Assembly: GCA_030951065.1 (NCBI GenBank)
Contig: JAUZQH010000011.1
Coordinates: 1 to 14,300, forward strand
Reading direction: 5' to 3'
Length of the DNA stretch: 14,300 bases
Source: Mariprofundus sp.
GTDB lineage: Bacteria; Pseudomonadota; Zetaproteobacteria; Mariprofundales; Mariprofundaceae
A program made the translations under genes and the position numbers. The notes under the pieces were generated by a model. The model had not been told where the DNA came from and did no database searches. It saw nothing but the letters and a program-made list of their open reading frames with translations. Below are positions 7,004 to 14,300 of this stretch, one piece after another. Position 1 is the first letter of the stretch; every line of letters starts with the position of its first letter.

Positions 7004-7942
7004 TTAGAGGAGATTTTTATGCGCGTAACGATCCAGCATGCTCTTGTTGCCGCTCAGGCCACCACTGTGGATATAGAGGATTGTTCCGTCGATATCGTCA
7101 ATATGCTGGAGCAGCGTGTGCCACATATGGGCGGCATAAATCAGGTCGAATTCGATTCCGGTCGCTGTTAGCTCCCGGTACATGGCCAGTAAGTCGGGGC
7201 AGGGTTTGGCGAAATGGTGTTTATTGCTGTTTTCAAGCATGTGAAGATTATCAGGAATATGACCGAGCCTGTTCATTTGCGCGGTGAGACAAGCGTTGTC
7301 ACCCACTGTGGCTGTGGTCAAGACCGTCGCTGCTGACAGGCTCGCAGCCAGATAAAATGCTGTAGTTCCGGTACCGGAAGGGGTGACAATATGGAGCCTT
7401 TCAACGCCGTTTGTTTGTTGCCAATGGCTGATCTCCTGCGCCAGCTTGTGAATGCCGTGCTGGGCTATCGGGTCTGCACCGCCTTGAGGCACAAACAGGG
7501 TTGATGAATCATCTGCCCGGGATTGCAGGGAACGAACGGCATGTTCATATTCATCATGTGCGGTTTCGTGCAACTGCATACCCAGTTCCAGCGCCAATGC
7601 AAGATTGCCGGTCGGATTGGTTTTGAGATGGTGTGCTACGGGCTTTGAGGTATAGTGGAATTGCCAGCCTTTTCGGTGGCACAGGGCTGCAAGTGATAAC
7701 ATGGCATTGGACTGTGTGCCGCCATAAGAGACCAATTGCTGATATTGGTCGGCCGGGGTTTGAATCAGCTTAAAAAGCTTGCGATATTTATTGCCGCTCA
7801 GTAGCGGATCAACCAGATCATCGCGTTTGACAAAAAATTGCCGCCCACGAAGCTGAATACAGTCGATACGTGATGATTCCCCGATGCTTTTACTTATTTC
7901 AGCACTTACAGCCGAGCCGACAGACATTTCTTTCTGGTTCAT
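7004..7942 (-). CDS. PLP-dependent enzyme, ACC deaminase/D-cysteine desulfhydrase family
   Basis: This is a fold-type II pyridoxal-phosphate enzyme. Relatives cleave 1-aminocyclopropane-1-carboxylate to 2-oxobutyrate and ammonia, or D-cysteine to pyruvate, sulfide and ammonia; the substrate here cannot be decided. With the ATG at 7942 as start (312 residues), VKRDDLVDPLLSGNKYRKL contains the Schiff-base lysine at Lys52. YGGTQSNAM contains the serine/asparagine pair at 78-79 that faces the substrate, PSGTGTTA at 188-195 forms the phosphate-binding loop, and HSGGLSGN lies near the C-terminus. An in-frame GTG at 7948 and an ATG at 7927 are alternative starts; none has a strong Shine-Dalgarno. 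The residue after SN is Ala rather than the usual His or Gln, so substrate preference may differ. It is divergent from prlC; the second fold-back element separates it from trmFO. Confidence 0.85.
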   Translation of the reverse strand: MNQKEMSVGSAVSAEISKSIGESSRIDCIQLRGRQFFVKRDDLVDPLLSGNKYRKLFKLIQTPADQYQQLVSYGGTQSNAMLSLAALCHRKGWQFHYTSKPVAHHLKTNPTGNLALALELGMQLHETAHDEYEHAVRSLQSRADDSSTLFVPQGGADPIAQHGIHKLAQEISHWQQTNGVERLHIVTPSGTGTTAFYLAASLSAATVLTTATVGDNACLTAQMNRLGHIPDNLHMLENSNKHHFAKPCPDLLAMYRELTATGIEFDLIYAAHMWHTLLQHIDDIDGTILYIHSGGLSGNKSMLDRYAHKNLL

Positions 7943-8046
7943 CGCCACCGGAATATTTCAGAGTTGCCGCGATACCGCAATAGTCCACGACATATACAAT
8001 TATTCTTCCCCTTGCGTATGAGACGGGGGAACCTATCGTTCCGGCC

Positions 8047-10089
8047 ATGAATGAATTGACCACGAATCCAATTCTGCAAGGGACGAGCACGGATCTGCCT
8101 TTGTTTGAAGCCATCAAACCGGAGCATGTGTTGCCTGCACTGGAGCAGACGCTGGATGATGCGCGGAAAACGGTTGCCGGGCTGACCGATCTGCCCGACC
8201 CGTCATGGGATACATTGATGATTCCGCTGGAAACACTGGATGAGCGGATATCACGTGTCTGGGGGCCGGTCACACATCTGAATGCTGTTTGCGATTCGGA
8301 AGAACTGCGACCGGTTTATCAGCAGGGTGTGTCGAAAATGTCTGAATGGGGTTCTGAACTTGCTCAGAATGAAGCACTCTATGCGGCCATGAAAAAGGTG
8401 CGGGAACGGGATGATTTTACAGATTTGAGTCGTGAGCGGCAGCAGGTACTGGAGCATGCCCTGCGCGATTTCCGTTTGTCAGGTGCCGAGCTGGCAGGGG
8501 AAAAAAAAGATCGTTTCAAGACAATCAAAATGCGGATGTCCGAACTTGCCACAGCATTTGAACAGCATGTGCTCGATGCCACCCGCGGCTTTGAATTGCA
8601 TCTGACTGATGATTCCGGACTGGACGGCCTGCCTGATTCGGTGCGTGATGCGGCTCGCCAGCGCGCTGAGGCCGATCACAAACCTGGCTGGCTGTTTACG
8701 CTGGATGCACCGTCATATATTCCCTTCATGCAATATGCTGAACGGCGTGATTTACGTGAACAGATGTACACGGCTTTTGTAACCCGTGCATCGTCGGGCG
8801 AACTGGATAACACGCCGGTCATTGATGAATTGCTCGCCTTGAGGGCCGAAGCGGCCGGCCTGCTCGGTTTTGAACACTATGCTGCTTATTCGCTGGCAAC
8901 CAAAATGGCGACTGATGTGAATGAAGTGCTCGGCTTTATGCGCCAGCTGGTCGACAAAGGTAGAATGATCGCTGAAAAAGAAATCACTGAACTCAGAGCA
9001 TTTGCTGCCTCCGAACTGGGCTTGCCTGAACTCGCTGCCTGGGATATGTCGTTTGCCTCGGAAAAGCTGCGACTGAAAACCTATCATTTATCACAAGAAA
9101 CATTGAAACCCTGGTTTTCCGAGAAATGCGTGCTCACCGGCATGTTCAGTCTGGTAGAAAAGCTTTACGGTATTGTTATCAAGGAAAACAACCATGTGCC
9201 AAAATGGCATGAAACGGTCAGGTTTTTTGATATTTTTGATGGAACCGAGAAAAAAATTGCCTCATTTTATCTCGATCCCTATGCCCGTCCGCACAAGCGC
9301 GGTGGTGCATGGATGGATGAATGTATCATTCGCTGGAAAAAACCGGATGGTTCATTGCAGTTGCCGGTGGCTTATCTGGTGTGCAATTTCGATGCGCCTG
9401 TCGGTGATAAACCGGCTTTGTGGACGCATGATGAAGTCACAACCCTGTTCCACGAATTCGGACATGGGTTGCATCATATGCTGACTCAGGGAACAGAACT
9501 GAGCGTATCGGGTATACGCGGTGTACCATGGGATGCGGTGGAATTACCCAGCCAGTTTATGGAGAATTTTTGCTGGGAACGCGATGTTGTGAATCTGTTC
9601 GCCCGCCACTTTGAAACCGGCAAAACATTGCCGGATGATTTATTTGATAAAATGCTGGCGGCCAGAAATTTCCATTCAGCCATGCAGATGTTGCGTCAGA
9701 TAGAATTTTCCATGTTCGATATTTTGCTTCACAGCGACTATGAGCCGGACTCGGATGTTACGGTACAGGATGTGCTCGACCGGGTACGTGAAGAAGTCGC
9801 GGTCGTAACACCGCCGGCATTCAATAAATTTCAGAACAGCTTTTCACATATCTTCGCCGGTGGTTATGCGGCCGGTTATTATTCCTATAAATGGGCCGAG
9901 GTACTGTCGGCAGATGCTTATGCTGCGTTTGAGGAAGAGGGTGTACTCAATGCCGACACAGCGCGGCGGTTCCGTGAACAAATATTAAGTGTGGGCGGCA
10001 GCAAGAATATCATGGATGCCTTCATTGCCTTCAGAGGGCGTAAGCCTGCTGTCGATGCGCTGCTGCGCCATACCGGACTGTTAACATGA
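8047..10089 (+). CDS. prlC: Oligopeptidase A (M3 family zinc metallopeptidase)
   Basis: This is a cytosolic zinc endopeptidase that degrades short peptides, including cleaved signal peptides. The 680 residues equal the E. coli OpdA/PrlC length, and the sequence aligns end to end with it from memory. The active site is HEFGH at 469-473 (zinc ligands His469 and His473, catalytic Glu470). The third ligand is Glu499 in WDAVELPSQFMENF, with the same spacing as in E. coli OpdA. SHIFAGGYAAGYYSYKWAEVL near residues 600-620 contains the His and Tyr residues that bind substrate. The start ATG at 8047 gives the normal N-terminus. The only purine-rich site (GGGGGAA, 8025-8031) is rather far upstream and lies in one arm of a small inverted repeat (TTCCCC at 8006-8011). 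The gene is divergent from the PLP enzyme across a 98-bp spacer. Confidence 0.97.
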   Translation: MNELTTNPILQGTSTDLPLFEAIKPEHVLPALEQTLDDARKTVAGLTDLPDPSWDTLMIPLETLDERISRVWGPVTHLNAVCDSEELRPVYQQGVSKMSEWGSELAQNEALYAAMKKVRERDDFTDLSRERQQVLEHALRDFRLSGAELAGEKKDRFKTIKMRMSELATAFEQHVLDATRGFELHLTDDSGLDGLPDSVRDAARQRAEADHKPGWLFTLDAPSYIPFMQYAERRDLREQMYTAFVTRASSGELDNTPVIDELLALRAEAAGLLGFEHYAAYSLATKMATDVNEVLGFMRQLVDKGRMIAEKEITELRAFAASELGLPELAAWDMSFASEKLRLKTYHLSQETLKPWFSEKCVLTGMFSLVEKLYGIVIKENNHVPKWHETVRFFDIFDGTEKKIASFYLDPYARPHKRGGAWMDECIIRWKKPDGSLQLPVAYLVCNFDAPVGDKPALWTHDEVTTLFHEFGHGLHHMLTQGTELSVSGIRGVPWDAVELPSQFMENFCWERDVVNLFARHFETGKTLPDDLFDKMLAARNFHSAMQMLRQIEFSMFDILLHSDYEPDSDVTVQDVLDRVREEVAVVTPPAFNKFQNSFSHIFAGGYAAGYYSYKWAEVLSADAYAAFEEEGVLNADTARRFREQILSVGGSKNIMDAFIAFRGRKPAVDALLRHTGLLT

Positions 10090-10096
10090 AACAAAC

Positions 10097-10170
10097 AACG
10101 CGGTTGCACGGAACTTTTGCACGCCATGTTACTGTTTCATGGCATGGGGTGGAAAAGTTCCATGCGCGTT
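10097..10170 (+). repeat. Long interrupted hairpin between prlC and the small membrane gene
   Basis: Three nested matching segments pair: AACGCG (10097-10102) with CGCGTT (10165-10170), GGAACTTTT (10110-10118) with AAAAGTTCC (10153-10161), and GCCATG (10123-10128) with CATGGC (10138-10143). No T run follows, so this is not a standard terminator. It could protect the prlC 3' end, be a processing site, or be the remains of a mobile repeat. Confidence 0.6.
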
Positions 10171-10192
10171 AGGGAAACTCTGAGGAGATTAT

Positions 10193-10381
10193 ATGATGGA
10201 TAACGTCACGATTACCGATATCAAAATGCCTTTCCTTTCCATGGTTGTTTTCATGGTTAAACTGGCTGTTGCATCCATCCCGGCATTTATCATTCTGTCT
10301 GTGATCGGATCCATCACGTTTGCTTTGCTGGGCGTAACGATAAGTTCGATTGGCGGCTATTTTGCGCCACAGCAGTTTTAA
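10193..10381 (+). CDS. Small membrane protein of 62 residues, unknown function
   Basis: This is a short protein with a polar N-terminus (about 1-14), a long hydrophobic region at about 15-52 that may form one or two transmembrane helices, and a short C-terminal tail. GAGGAG at 10182-10187 is a strong ribosome site serving either the ATG at 10193 or the one at 10196, which argues that the gene is real despite its size. It follows prlC by about 100 bp on the same strand, with the hairpin at 10097-10170 between. It contains no cysteine, charged cluster or known toxin motif. The pattern (an IPF-like entry, MVKLAVASIPAFIIL, glycine-rich end) resembles small conserved hypothetical membrane proteins of proteobacteria, but I cannot name a family. 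Confidence 0.7.
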   Translation: MMDNVTITDIKMPFLSMVVFMVKLAVASIPAFIILSVIGSITFALLGVTISSIGGYFAPQQF

Positions 10382-10393
10382 TACACGCCAAAG

Positions 10394-11038
10394 CTAAAGG
10401 CTGATCCAGCCCTTTGGTGTTGGTAACAGATAAAATCCGGCACCGACAACAGCATAGAGTAGCAGATAGGATACCCATGATGATCTGTTGAATAAGGTCA
10501 GTGCACTGCCAAATGACTGTTTGAGTGTACTGTCCATAAAGTTCACGCTGTACATTTCATCCAGCATCAGGTGTAGCAGATAACCGCCGCAGACAAAGGC
10601 AGCGGCCAGCCATGCAAAATCGAGATGCCAGCCCAGTACATGGATACCGACTGATACCGTCGTCAGGCCAAACAACAGTGCTGCCGGCAGCGAATGAAAC
10701 AGGCCTCGATGTTCGGTAATGCCGGCAAAGAGTGCATAGACAATATAACGCACAAACAGGGCGCTTAATAAAGATATGCCAAGTATATAAACCAGATGAA
10801 CCTTTCCCTGTAATGCAAACAGGGCGGCAGTCGCAACGGCAAAGCTGATGATATTGAATACCAGCCGGGTGGGTACGGAATGGTCGGAATCAATATCGGG
10901 TAAAATGCCGGCCATCGTGCCAAGTGATAGCAGAAGCAGGGCTTCCGGGTGACTGACGATGCCTGTCTGCACGCATACAGCCGTTGCTGTCATGGATCCT
11001 GCTGCCGCGACAGTAAGATGGGTCTGGAAATTGGCCAT
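10394..11038 (-). CDS. YdjM/DUF457 family membrane-bound metal-dependent hydrolase
   Basis: This is a 214-residue polytopic inner-membrane protein of the DUF457 (LexA-regulated YdjM type) family, predicted to be a metal-dependent hydrolase; the substrate is unknown. The conserved polar residues that define the family are all present: His7 in NFQTHL, LPDIDSDHS (46-54), EHRGLFHSLP (109-118) and LLHLMLDE (154-161). These His and Asp/Glu residues probably form a metal site at the membrane face. About five or six hydrophobic segments surround them. The start ATG at 11038 is supported by AGGGAG about six bases upstream. A possible -10 (TATGAT, 11082-11077) lies further upstream without a good -35. 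It converges with the 62-residue gene, the two stops being only 12 bases apart. Confidence 0.85.
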   Translation of the reverse strand: MANFQTHLTVAAAGSMTATAVCVQTGIVSHPEALLLLSLGTMAGILPDIDSDHSVPTRLVFNIISFAVATAALFALQGKVHLVYILGISLLSALFVRYIVYALFAGITEHRGLFHSLPAALLFGLTTVSVGIHVLGWHLDFAWLAAAFVCGGYLLHLMLDEMYSVNFMDSTLKQSFGSALTLFNRSSWVSYLLLYAVVGAGFYLLPTPKGWISL

Positions 11039-11213
11039 GGAAGCTCCCTGATTTAAAACATCCCGAAGCTTATCGAATCATAATGTTACCGCTGTGAGCC
11101 AAGTCACGGCTGGAAGTTGTGGGGAAAGCGCTGATGTGTCAGTCATGCCATGCAGATCGGGGAAGGGTTTCCACACCCGACCAGATTGGACAGGCCCTGG
11201 TATTGTTGATGCT

Positions 11214-11552
11214 TTACACAGCCCTGGGGTCGGATTTATTGTCGTTGTCCATAAACGGTTTAAGAAGATCATACAGCCAGTCTTCGAGTTTTCTCATACC
11301 ATCCCGTACATCATCGAAATCTTTTTCCGATAGGACGCCATCCTTGTTGTGATCCATGGCATCAAAGGTCGTGCGAGCCGATTTTTCAAGTTTTTTCATG
11401 ACCTCTTCAAAAGTAATCTTGCCATCGCCATTGGCATCAAAAGCATGTGTCTGCTCTTCCCCTGCTATCACCGCTGTTGCAGTAAACAGCAGGCCTGCGA
11501 AAAACAGCGATACAAGGATGCGTTTGCTTGTTCGTGTGTTGGTTGAGTTCAT
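11214..11552 (-). CDS. Secreted EF-hand calcium-binding protein
   Basis: This is a 112-residue precursor with a signal peptide (basic residues 7-11, hydrophobic 12-29, likely cleavage after VIA at 30). The mature 82 residues carry two EF-hand loops: DANGDGKITFEE (39-50), a textbook calcium loop, and DHNKDGVLSEKD (67-78), in which the last position is Asp instead of the usual Glu. The spacing is that of a paired EF-hand. The C-terminal part is an amphipathic helix rich in Asp and Lys. The start ATG at 11552 is fixed by AGGAGG seven bases upstream, the best Shine-Dalgarno in the window. It is probably periplasmic, and its partner is unknown. It lies 101 bp after the O-methyltransferase stop, so it could be a separate transcript. 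A stretch at 11213-11039 beyond its stop has no gene and no clear terminator. Confidence 0.88.
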   Translation of the reverse strand: MNSTNTRTSKRILVSLFFAGLLFTATAVIAGEEQTHAFDANGDGKITFEEVMKKLEKSARTTFDAMDHNKDGVLSEKDFDDVRDGMRKLEDWLYDLLKPFMDNDNKSDPRAV

Positions 11553-11653
11553 CTTGAGCCCTCCTGCTGACCGTACTGTTCCACATCATCACAAGATATC
11601 TGCTATTGAAAAGCCCGGATGATACCCCGGCATGCGCAGAAACTCCCCGGCCT

Positions 11654-12301
11654 TTATCGTTTCTGAGCCAGTGTGATGCCATCGGCAACGGGCAACATGC
11701 AGATATCGACCCGTGCATCGTTTGCCAGTGACTGATTAAATACACGTATCGCTTCAGTACTGGCATCATGATTGGCCGGATCAATAACACTTCCATCCCA
11801 GAGCACATTATCCACCACAATCAGTCCGCCGGGCCGAACCAGTTGTATACAAGCTTCGAAATAGGGCTGATAATTTATTTTATCAGCATCGATAAAGACA
11901 AAATCAAAACGGCCTTGCTCACCCTCTGCAAGCAATGTGTGTAATGTCTCCATCGCCGGGCGCAGATGCAGGTGTATTTTGTCATCCACGCCGGCAATTG
12001 CCCAATATTGTCGGGCAAGGGCTGTCCATTGCTCCGACACATCACAACTGACTATCTCACCATCGTCGGGTAAAGCCAGTGCCATCCAGAGCGTGGCATA
12101 GCCGGTATAGGTGCCGATTTCGAGCGCCCGCTTTGCGCCTGTCAAACGCAGTAACATTGCCATGAACTGGCCCTGTTCAGGGGCAGAACGCATGACTGAC
12201 ATGTCCTCTTTTTCTGTAGCCTCGCGCAGCTGTTGCAACACGTCAGGCTCTCTCAGCCCCATGGACAGCAAATAGCCATACAGTTCGGGGCTCAAACCCA
12301 T
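11654..12301 (-). CDS. SAM-dependent O-methyltransferase (family 3, CCoAOMT-like)
   Basis: This is a cytosolic class I methyltransferase of the catechol/caffeoyl-CoA O-methyltransferase group (Methyltransf_3), which transfers methyl from SAM to a hydroxyl with help from a divalent metal. In its 215 residues the SAM-binding motif I is ALEIGTYTGYATLWMA (59-74). The acidic end of the second strand is SCDVSE (85-90), FDFVFIDADK (132-141) holds the metal-binding and catalytic Asp, and GGLIVVDNVLWDG (158-170) holds the second metal Asp/Asn pair. The length is standard. The natural acceptor in bacteria is generally unknown and cannot be read from the sequence. The start ATG at 12301 lies seven bases after the DUF523 stop, with a weak CAGAG before it, so translation is probably coupled within a kinase-PEBP-DUF523-methyltransferase operon. 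Confidence 0.92.
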   Translation of the reverse strand: MGLSPELYGYLLSMGLREPDVLQQLREATEKEDMSVMRSAPEQGQFMAMLLRLTGAKRALEIGTYTGYATLWMALALPDDGEIVSCDVSEQWTALARQYWAIAGVDDKIHLHLRPAMETLHTLLAEGEQGRFDFVFIDADKINYQPYFEACIQLVRPGGLIVVDNVLWDGSVIDPANHDASTEAIRVFNQSLANDARVDICMLPVADGITLAQKR

Positions 12302-12308
12302 GCTCTGA

Positions 12309-12866
12309 TTAGCTATAAGAATATTCCAGTTCGGTTAATCGTGCGGCGGCATCACTGAGCTGCCGCTCGCTGAACACGGAAATACCATGCCGTGTTAATA
12401 ATCGGGCAGTCACACCCTGCCCATCAACTTTGCGGCTGGAAAAACTGCCATCATTCACACATGCTACTCCGCAGGAGGGACTTCCCTCTTTCAGTATCGC
12501 AATCCGGATATTGTGTTTCATACACAAGGCCAGCGTGATTTCAGCACCGTTCAAGTACGCATCGGTCACATCGACACCATCTTTTCGCCAAATGCCGGAC
12601 TTGCCCTGCAGTATGGTATCGGCATTTCCTCCCTCAATTTCGGCAGCCACTCTGGGCACAGGTAATCCACCTGCCATTTCCGGGCAGGTAGAAATCAGCC
12701 GCCCTTCCTGTTGCCATTGATTCAGGATGTTGGAATTGATCTGGCTATTACCGCCATCATAACGAACATTCTCACCCAGCAGGCATGCGCTAATCAGGAT
12801 TTTCCCCACGCGTTCTCCGGTTGGGGTGGCTGTCTGTCTGTTATCTGAATCTGAATGGATAGACAT
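12309..12866 (-). CDS. DUF523 family protein
   Basis: This is a DUF523 (COG1683, YbbK-like) protein, with no confirmed biochemical function as far as I know. The family blocks are clear: KILISACLLGENVRYDGG (22-39), STCPEMAGGLPVPR (59-72) and ILKEGSPSCG (124-133). The conserved cysteines Cys28, Cys61 and Cys132 suggest metal or cluster binding, but that is inference. The interval given uses the ATG at 12866, nine bases after the upstream stop. That ATG has no Shine-Dalgarno and adds 19 residues absent from most relatives. A GTG at 12809, preceded at five bases by GGAG, would start the protein as V-GKILISACLLG, exactly where the family normally begins, and may well be the real start (166 residues). 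It sits inside the apparent operon between the PEBP protein and the methyltransferase. Confidence 0.9.
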   Translation of the reverse strand: MSIHSDSDNRQTATPTGERVGKILISACLLGENVRYDGGNSQINSNILNQWQQEGRLISTCPEMAGGLPVPRVAAEIEGGNADTILQGKSGIWRKDGVDVTDAYLNGAEITLALCMKHNIRIAILKEGSPSCGVACVNDGSFSSRKVDGQGVTARLLTRHGISVFSERQLSDAAARLTELEYSYS

Positions 12867-12875
12867 GCGAACGTT

Positions 12876-13424
12876 TTAGCGTTGCTTCAGATATGTACCG
12901 ACCAGCTCGGCCTGTTCGAGCACATGGCCTTGCATGGCTTGCAACAGCGTCGGTTTATCCGGTGTCTTCAGGCTATCCAGCCGGGTGTCCAGTGCATACA
13001 ATTTAAAAAAGTAGCGATGTCGACCAATTGGAGGACATGGCCCCCCGTAATCGTTCCTCTTCCAGTCATTGAGTCCGCTTCCTGTACCCTCCGGAAGTTT
13101 CAGAATGCCTTCATCGAGTCCTTTCAATTGAGCCGGAAGGTTGAATAACAACCAGTGCACCCAAGTCATTTTTGGGGCGGATGGGTCAGGTGCATCCGGA
13201 TCATCAACAATCAAAACCAGTGATTCGGTCGCTTCGGGAATGCCTGTAAATACCAGTGGAGGCGAAATATCACGGCCTTCACAGGTATATGTTTCCGGAA
13301 TGGTTTCACTTTCTGCAAAAGCAGGTGATGTTATACGCATATTTGGCAATTCGCCTCCCCCGCTATCAGCCGCTGCAATCATCGTTGTTAGCCCGATAAC
13401 GATAGCCAATCGTTTCACTTCCAT
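12876..13424 (-). CDS. YbhB/YbcL family PEBP-like protein, probably exported
   Basis: This is a phosphatidylethanolamine-binding-protein fold of the bacterial YbhB/YbcL group; the bacterial ligand is not known. With the ATG at 13424 the protein has 182 residues: a probable signal peptide (MEVKRLAIVIGLTTMIAAA, cleavage near 19-21), then the family motifs. DDPDAPDPSAPKMTWVHWLLFNLP (74-97) forms the anion-binding site with the Asp-Pro and His-Trp pairs, and NDYGGPCPPIGRHRYFFKLYALD (124-146) is the second signature. The reading frame stays open further upstream, to 13544, but that overlaps the kinase gene and looks like a shadow; an ATG at 13448 is another option. None of these starts has a clear Shine-Dalgarno, as expected inside an operon. 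The DUF523 gene follows after nine bases. Confidence 0.9.
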   Translation of the reverse strand: MEVKRLAIVIGLTTMIAAADSGGGELPNMRITSPAFAESETIPETYTCEGRDISPPLVFTGIPEATESLVLIVDDPDAPDPSAPKMTWVHWLLFNLPAQLKGLDEGILKLPEGTGSGLNDWKRNDYGGPCPPIGRHRYFFKLYALDTRLDSLKTPDKPTLLQAMQGHVLEQAELVGTYLKQR

Positions 13425-13471
13425 GTTGAGGATGATAGCCCAAGCCATGCCAATCGGGAAAGCATGTTTAT

Positions 13472-14300
13472 TCAGTTCCCGTGCAGCAGGCGTTGAACAC
13501 GGTTGGCATCCGGCAGCGCCATGCGGGCACCAAGCTTTGTACAAGTCAGGGCTCCGGCTGCCGAAGCATAACGTAACAGCGCCTGCCAGCTCATACCCGA
13601 AGACAGACCGTAGGCAAAGGCGCCATGAAACGCATCTCCTGAACCTGTCGAGTCGATCACATCGACTGTGAATGCTTTCATACTGCCGGCCTCTCCGTTT
13701 TTGCTCCAGATCAAGCCACTCTCACCCATCGTAATCACGACACAATCAGCTGTTTCCTGCATGATTTGCAAGGCGCGCTGTGGATTATCCATACCTGTGA
13801 ATTGCACGGCGAATTTCTCCGAGGCAACCAGATAATCGACAGTCCCGGCCAAATCCTGTGTGCCCTGATGCAGAGAGCCGGCATCAAGCACAGTAGGTAT
13901 ACTATTCGCTTTCGCCCATTGGCACAGAGATATGGAGATCAAAGGTTCATGGCCGTCGAACAGCATCACTTTTGGTGTATGAGAAATTGCCACTGCATTT
14001 GCACCCATCCACGGCGTGTCTGCCTTGAAATTAACTACCGAACGGGATCCATCCGGTTTGGCAAGTATCTGGGATACCGGCGAAGGATGATTGCCCCGCA
14101 CGACTAGCGAGGTATCTACGCATTCAGTTTCAAATTCATGTAAATGCGCTGTTCCGAACAGGTCGTCGCCCAGGTAACCGCAAAAACCTGCCTTGCCGCC
14201 AAGCCTTGCCACGCACACAGCTGCATTGGCGGCAGGGCCACCCCCTGCCAGCTGCATGGCATCCGCCAGCATTTTTTCATTCGCTTCCGGGTGATGCCTT
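13472..14300 (-). CDS. PfkB family carbohydrate kinase (N-terminus outside window)
   Basis: This is an ATP-dependent sugar or nucleoside kinase of the ribokinase/PfkB superfamily. The frame stays open to the right edge. Residues just upstream of the first visible Met (PEANEKMLADAMQLAGGGPAANAA) are the usual PfkB approach to the first signature, so the true start lies perhaps 20-30 residues beyond the window. GGGPAANAA is the substrate-side signature. IDSTGSGDAFHGAFAYG, about 60 residues from the C-terminus, is the second signature, with the catalytic Asp in GSGDAF and the anion hole beside it. Overall similarity, including the CTKLGARMALPD ending, is closest in my memory to sulfofructose kinase YihV-like members, but the substrate cannot be assigned. 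It heads the - strand operon with the PEBP, DUF523 and methyltransferase genes. Confidence 0.92.
   Translation of the reverse strand, partial: RHHPEANEKMLADAMQLAGGGPAANAAVCVARLGGKAGFCGYLGDDLFGTAHLHEFETECVDTSLVVRGNHPSPVSQILAKPDGSRSVVNFKADTPWMGANAVAISHTPKVMLFDGHEPLISISLCQWAKANSIPTVLDAGSLHQGTQDLAGTVDYLVASEKFAVQFTGMDNPQRALQIMQETADCVVITMGESGLIWSKNGEAGSMKAFTVDVIDSTGSGDAFHGAFAYGLSSGMSWQALLRYASAAGALTCTKLGARMALPDANRVQRLLHGN

Noticed and set aside
7012..7168. + strand ATG at 7019 preceded by GAGGAG, giving an ORF of about 49 codons
   Set aside because: The apparent ribosome site is the complement of the final codons of the PLP enzyme, and the ORF runs wholly antisense to that gene.
7960..8000. Possible prlC promoter with TACAAT at 7995-8000
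   Set aside because: No -35 hexamer is found at 16-18 bases; TTGCCG at 7964-7969 is 25 bases away.
10382..10424. Possible shared terminator between the 62-residue gene and the DUF457 gene
   Set aside because: A CCAAAG/CTTTGG inverted repeat is visible, but it overlaps the coding end of the DUF457 gene and has no T run on either side.
11119..11352. + strand ORF with a CxxCH motif (CQSCH), suggesting a haem-binding cytochrome
   Set aside because: It lies largely opposite the well-supported EF-hand gene, lacks a signal peptide and shows no other cytochrome features; a single CxxCH arises easily by chance.
11600..11623. Possible terminator after the O-methyltransferase (GC-rich hairpin followed by CTTTTC)
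   Set aside because: The stem has a bulge and only about five or six pairs, and the T run is four bases; not strong enough to annotate.
13425..13544. N-terminal extension of the PEBP protein by 40 residues
   Set aside because: It overlaps the end of the kinase gene and precedes a natural signal-peptide start at 13424.

Overview
This window looks like an ordinary chromosomal segment of a Gram-negative proteobacterium. The evidence is a type A RNase P RNA, an Hda-type DnaA paralogue, an SspB-type ClpXP adaptor with the usual ClpX-docking tail, oligopeptidase A (PrlC), and a small outer-membrane barrel protein ending in phenylalanine. The folate/FAD-dependent tRNA methyltransferase TrmFO is uncommon in typical gamma- and betaproteobacteria. 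The mixture suggests a lineage outside the classical enteric/pseudomonad groups, such as Zetaproteobacteria or another early-branching group; this is inference only.

Left part (1-4503), all on the + strand. An intrinsic terminator closes a gene lying to the left. Two integral membrane proteins of unknown role follow: a YjdF/DUF2238 protein and a 129-residue protein. Next comes rnpB, and 50-odd bases after it a tightly packed run: sspB-like, a DUF2066-like exported protein, a CDP-alcohol phosphatidyltransferase (PgsA type) and hda. This run links RNase P, regulated proteolysis, phospholipid synthesis and control of replication initiation. A roughly 180-bp fold-back element sits between the phosphatidyltransferase and hda and ends at the hda start codon.

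Middle part (4504-7948), on the - strand. It holds an outer-membrane beta-barrel protein behind a near-consensus sigma70 promoter, then trmFO, then a PLP-dependent enzyme of the ACC deaminase/D-cysteine desulfhydrase family. A second fold-back element of about 158 bp, with CTAG ends and five successive hairpins, lies just upstream of trmFO.

Right part (7949-14300). prlC is on the + strand, divergent from the PLP enzyme, and is followed by a hairpin and a 62-residue membrane protein with a good ribosome binding site. The rest is on the - strand: a YdjM/DUF457 membrane protein, a secreted two-EF-hand protein, and a compact apparent operon read right to left. That operon is a PfkB sugar kinase (cut by the window edge), a YbhB-type PEBP protein, a DUF523 protein and an O-methyltransferase.

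I found no CRISPR array, phage, toxin-antitoxin pair or defence island, and no convincing new multi-gene system. The least explained items are the two fold-back elements abutting the starts of hda and trmFO, the hairpin between prlC and the small membrane gene, and the organisation around rnpB.
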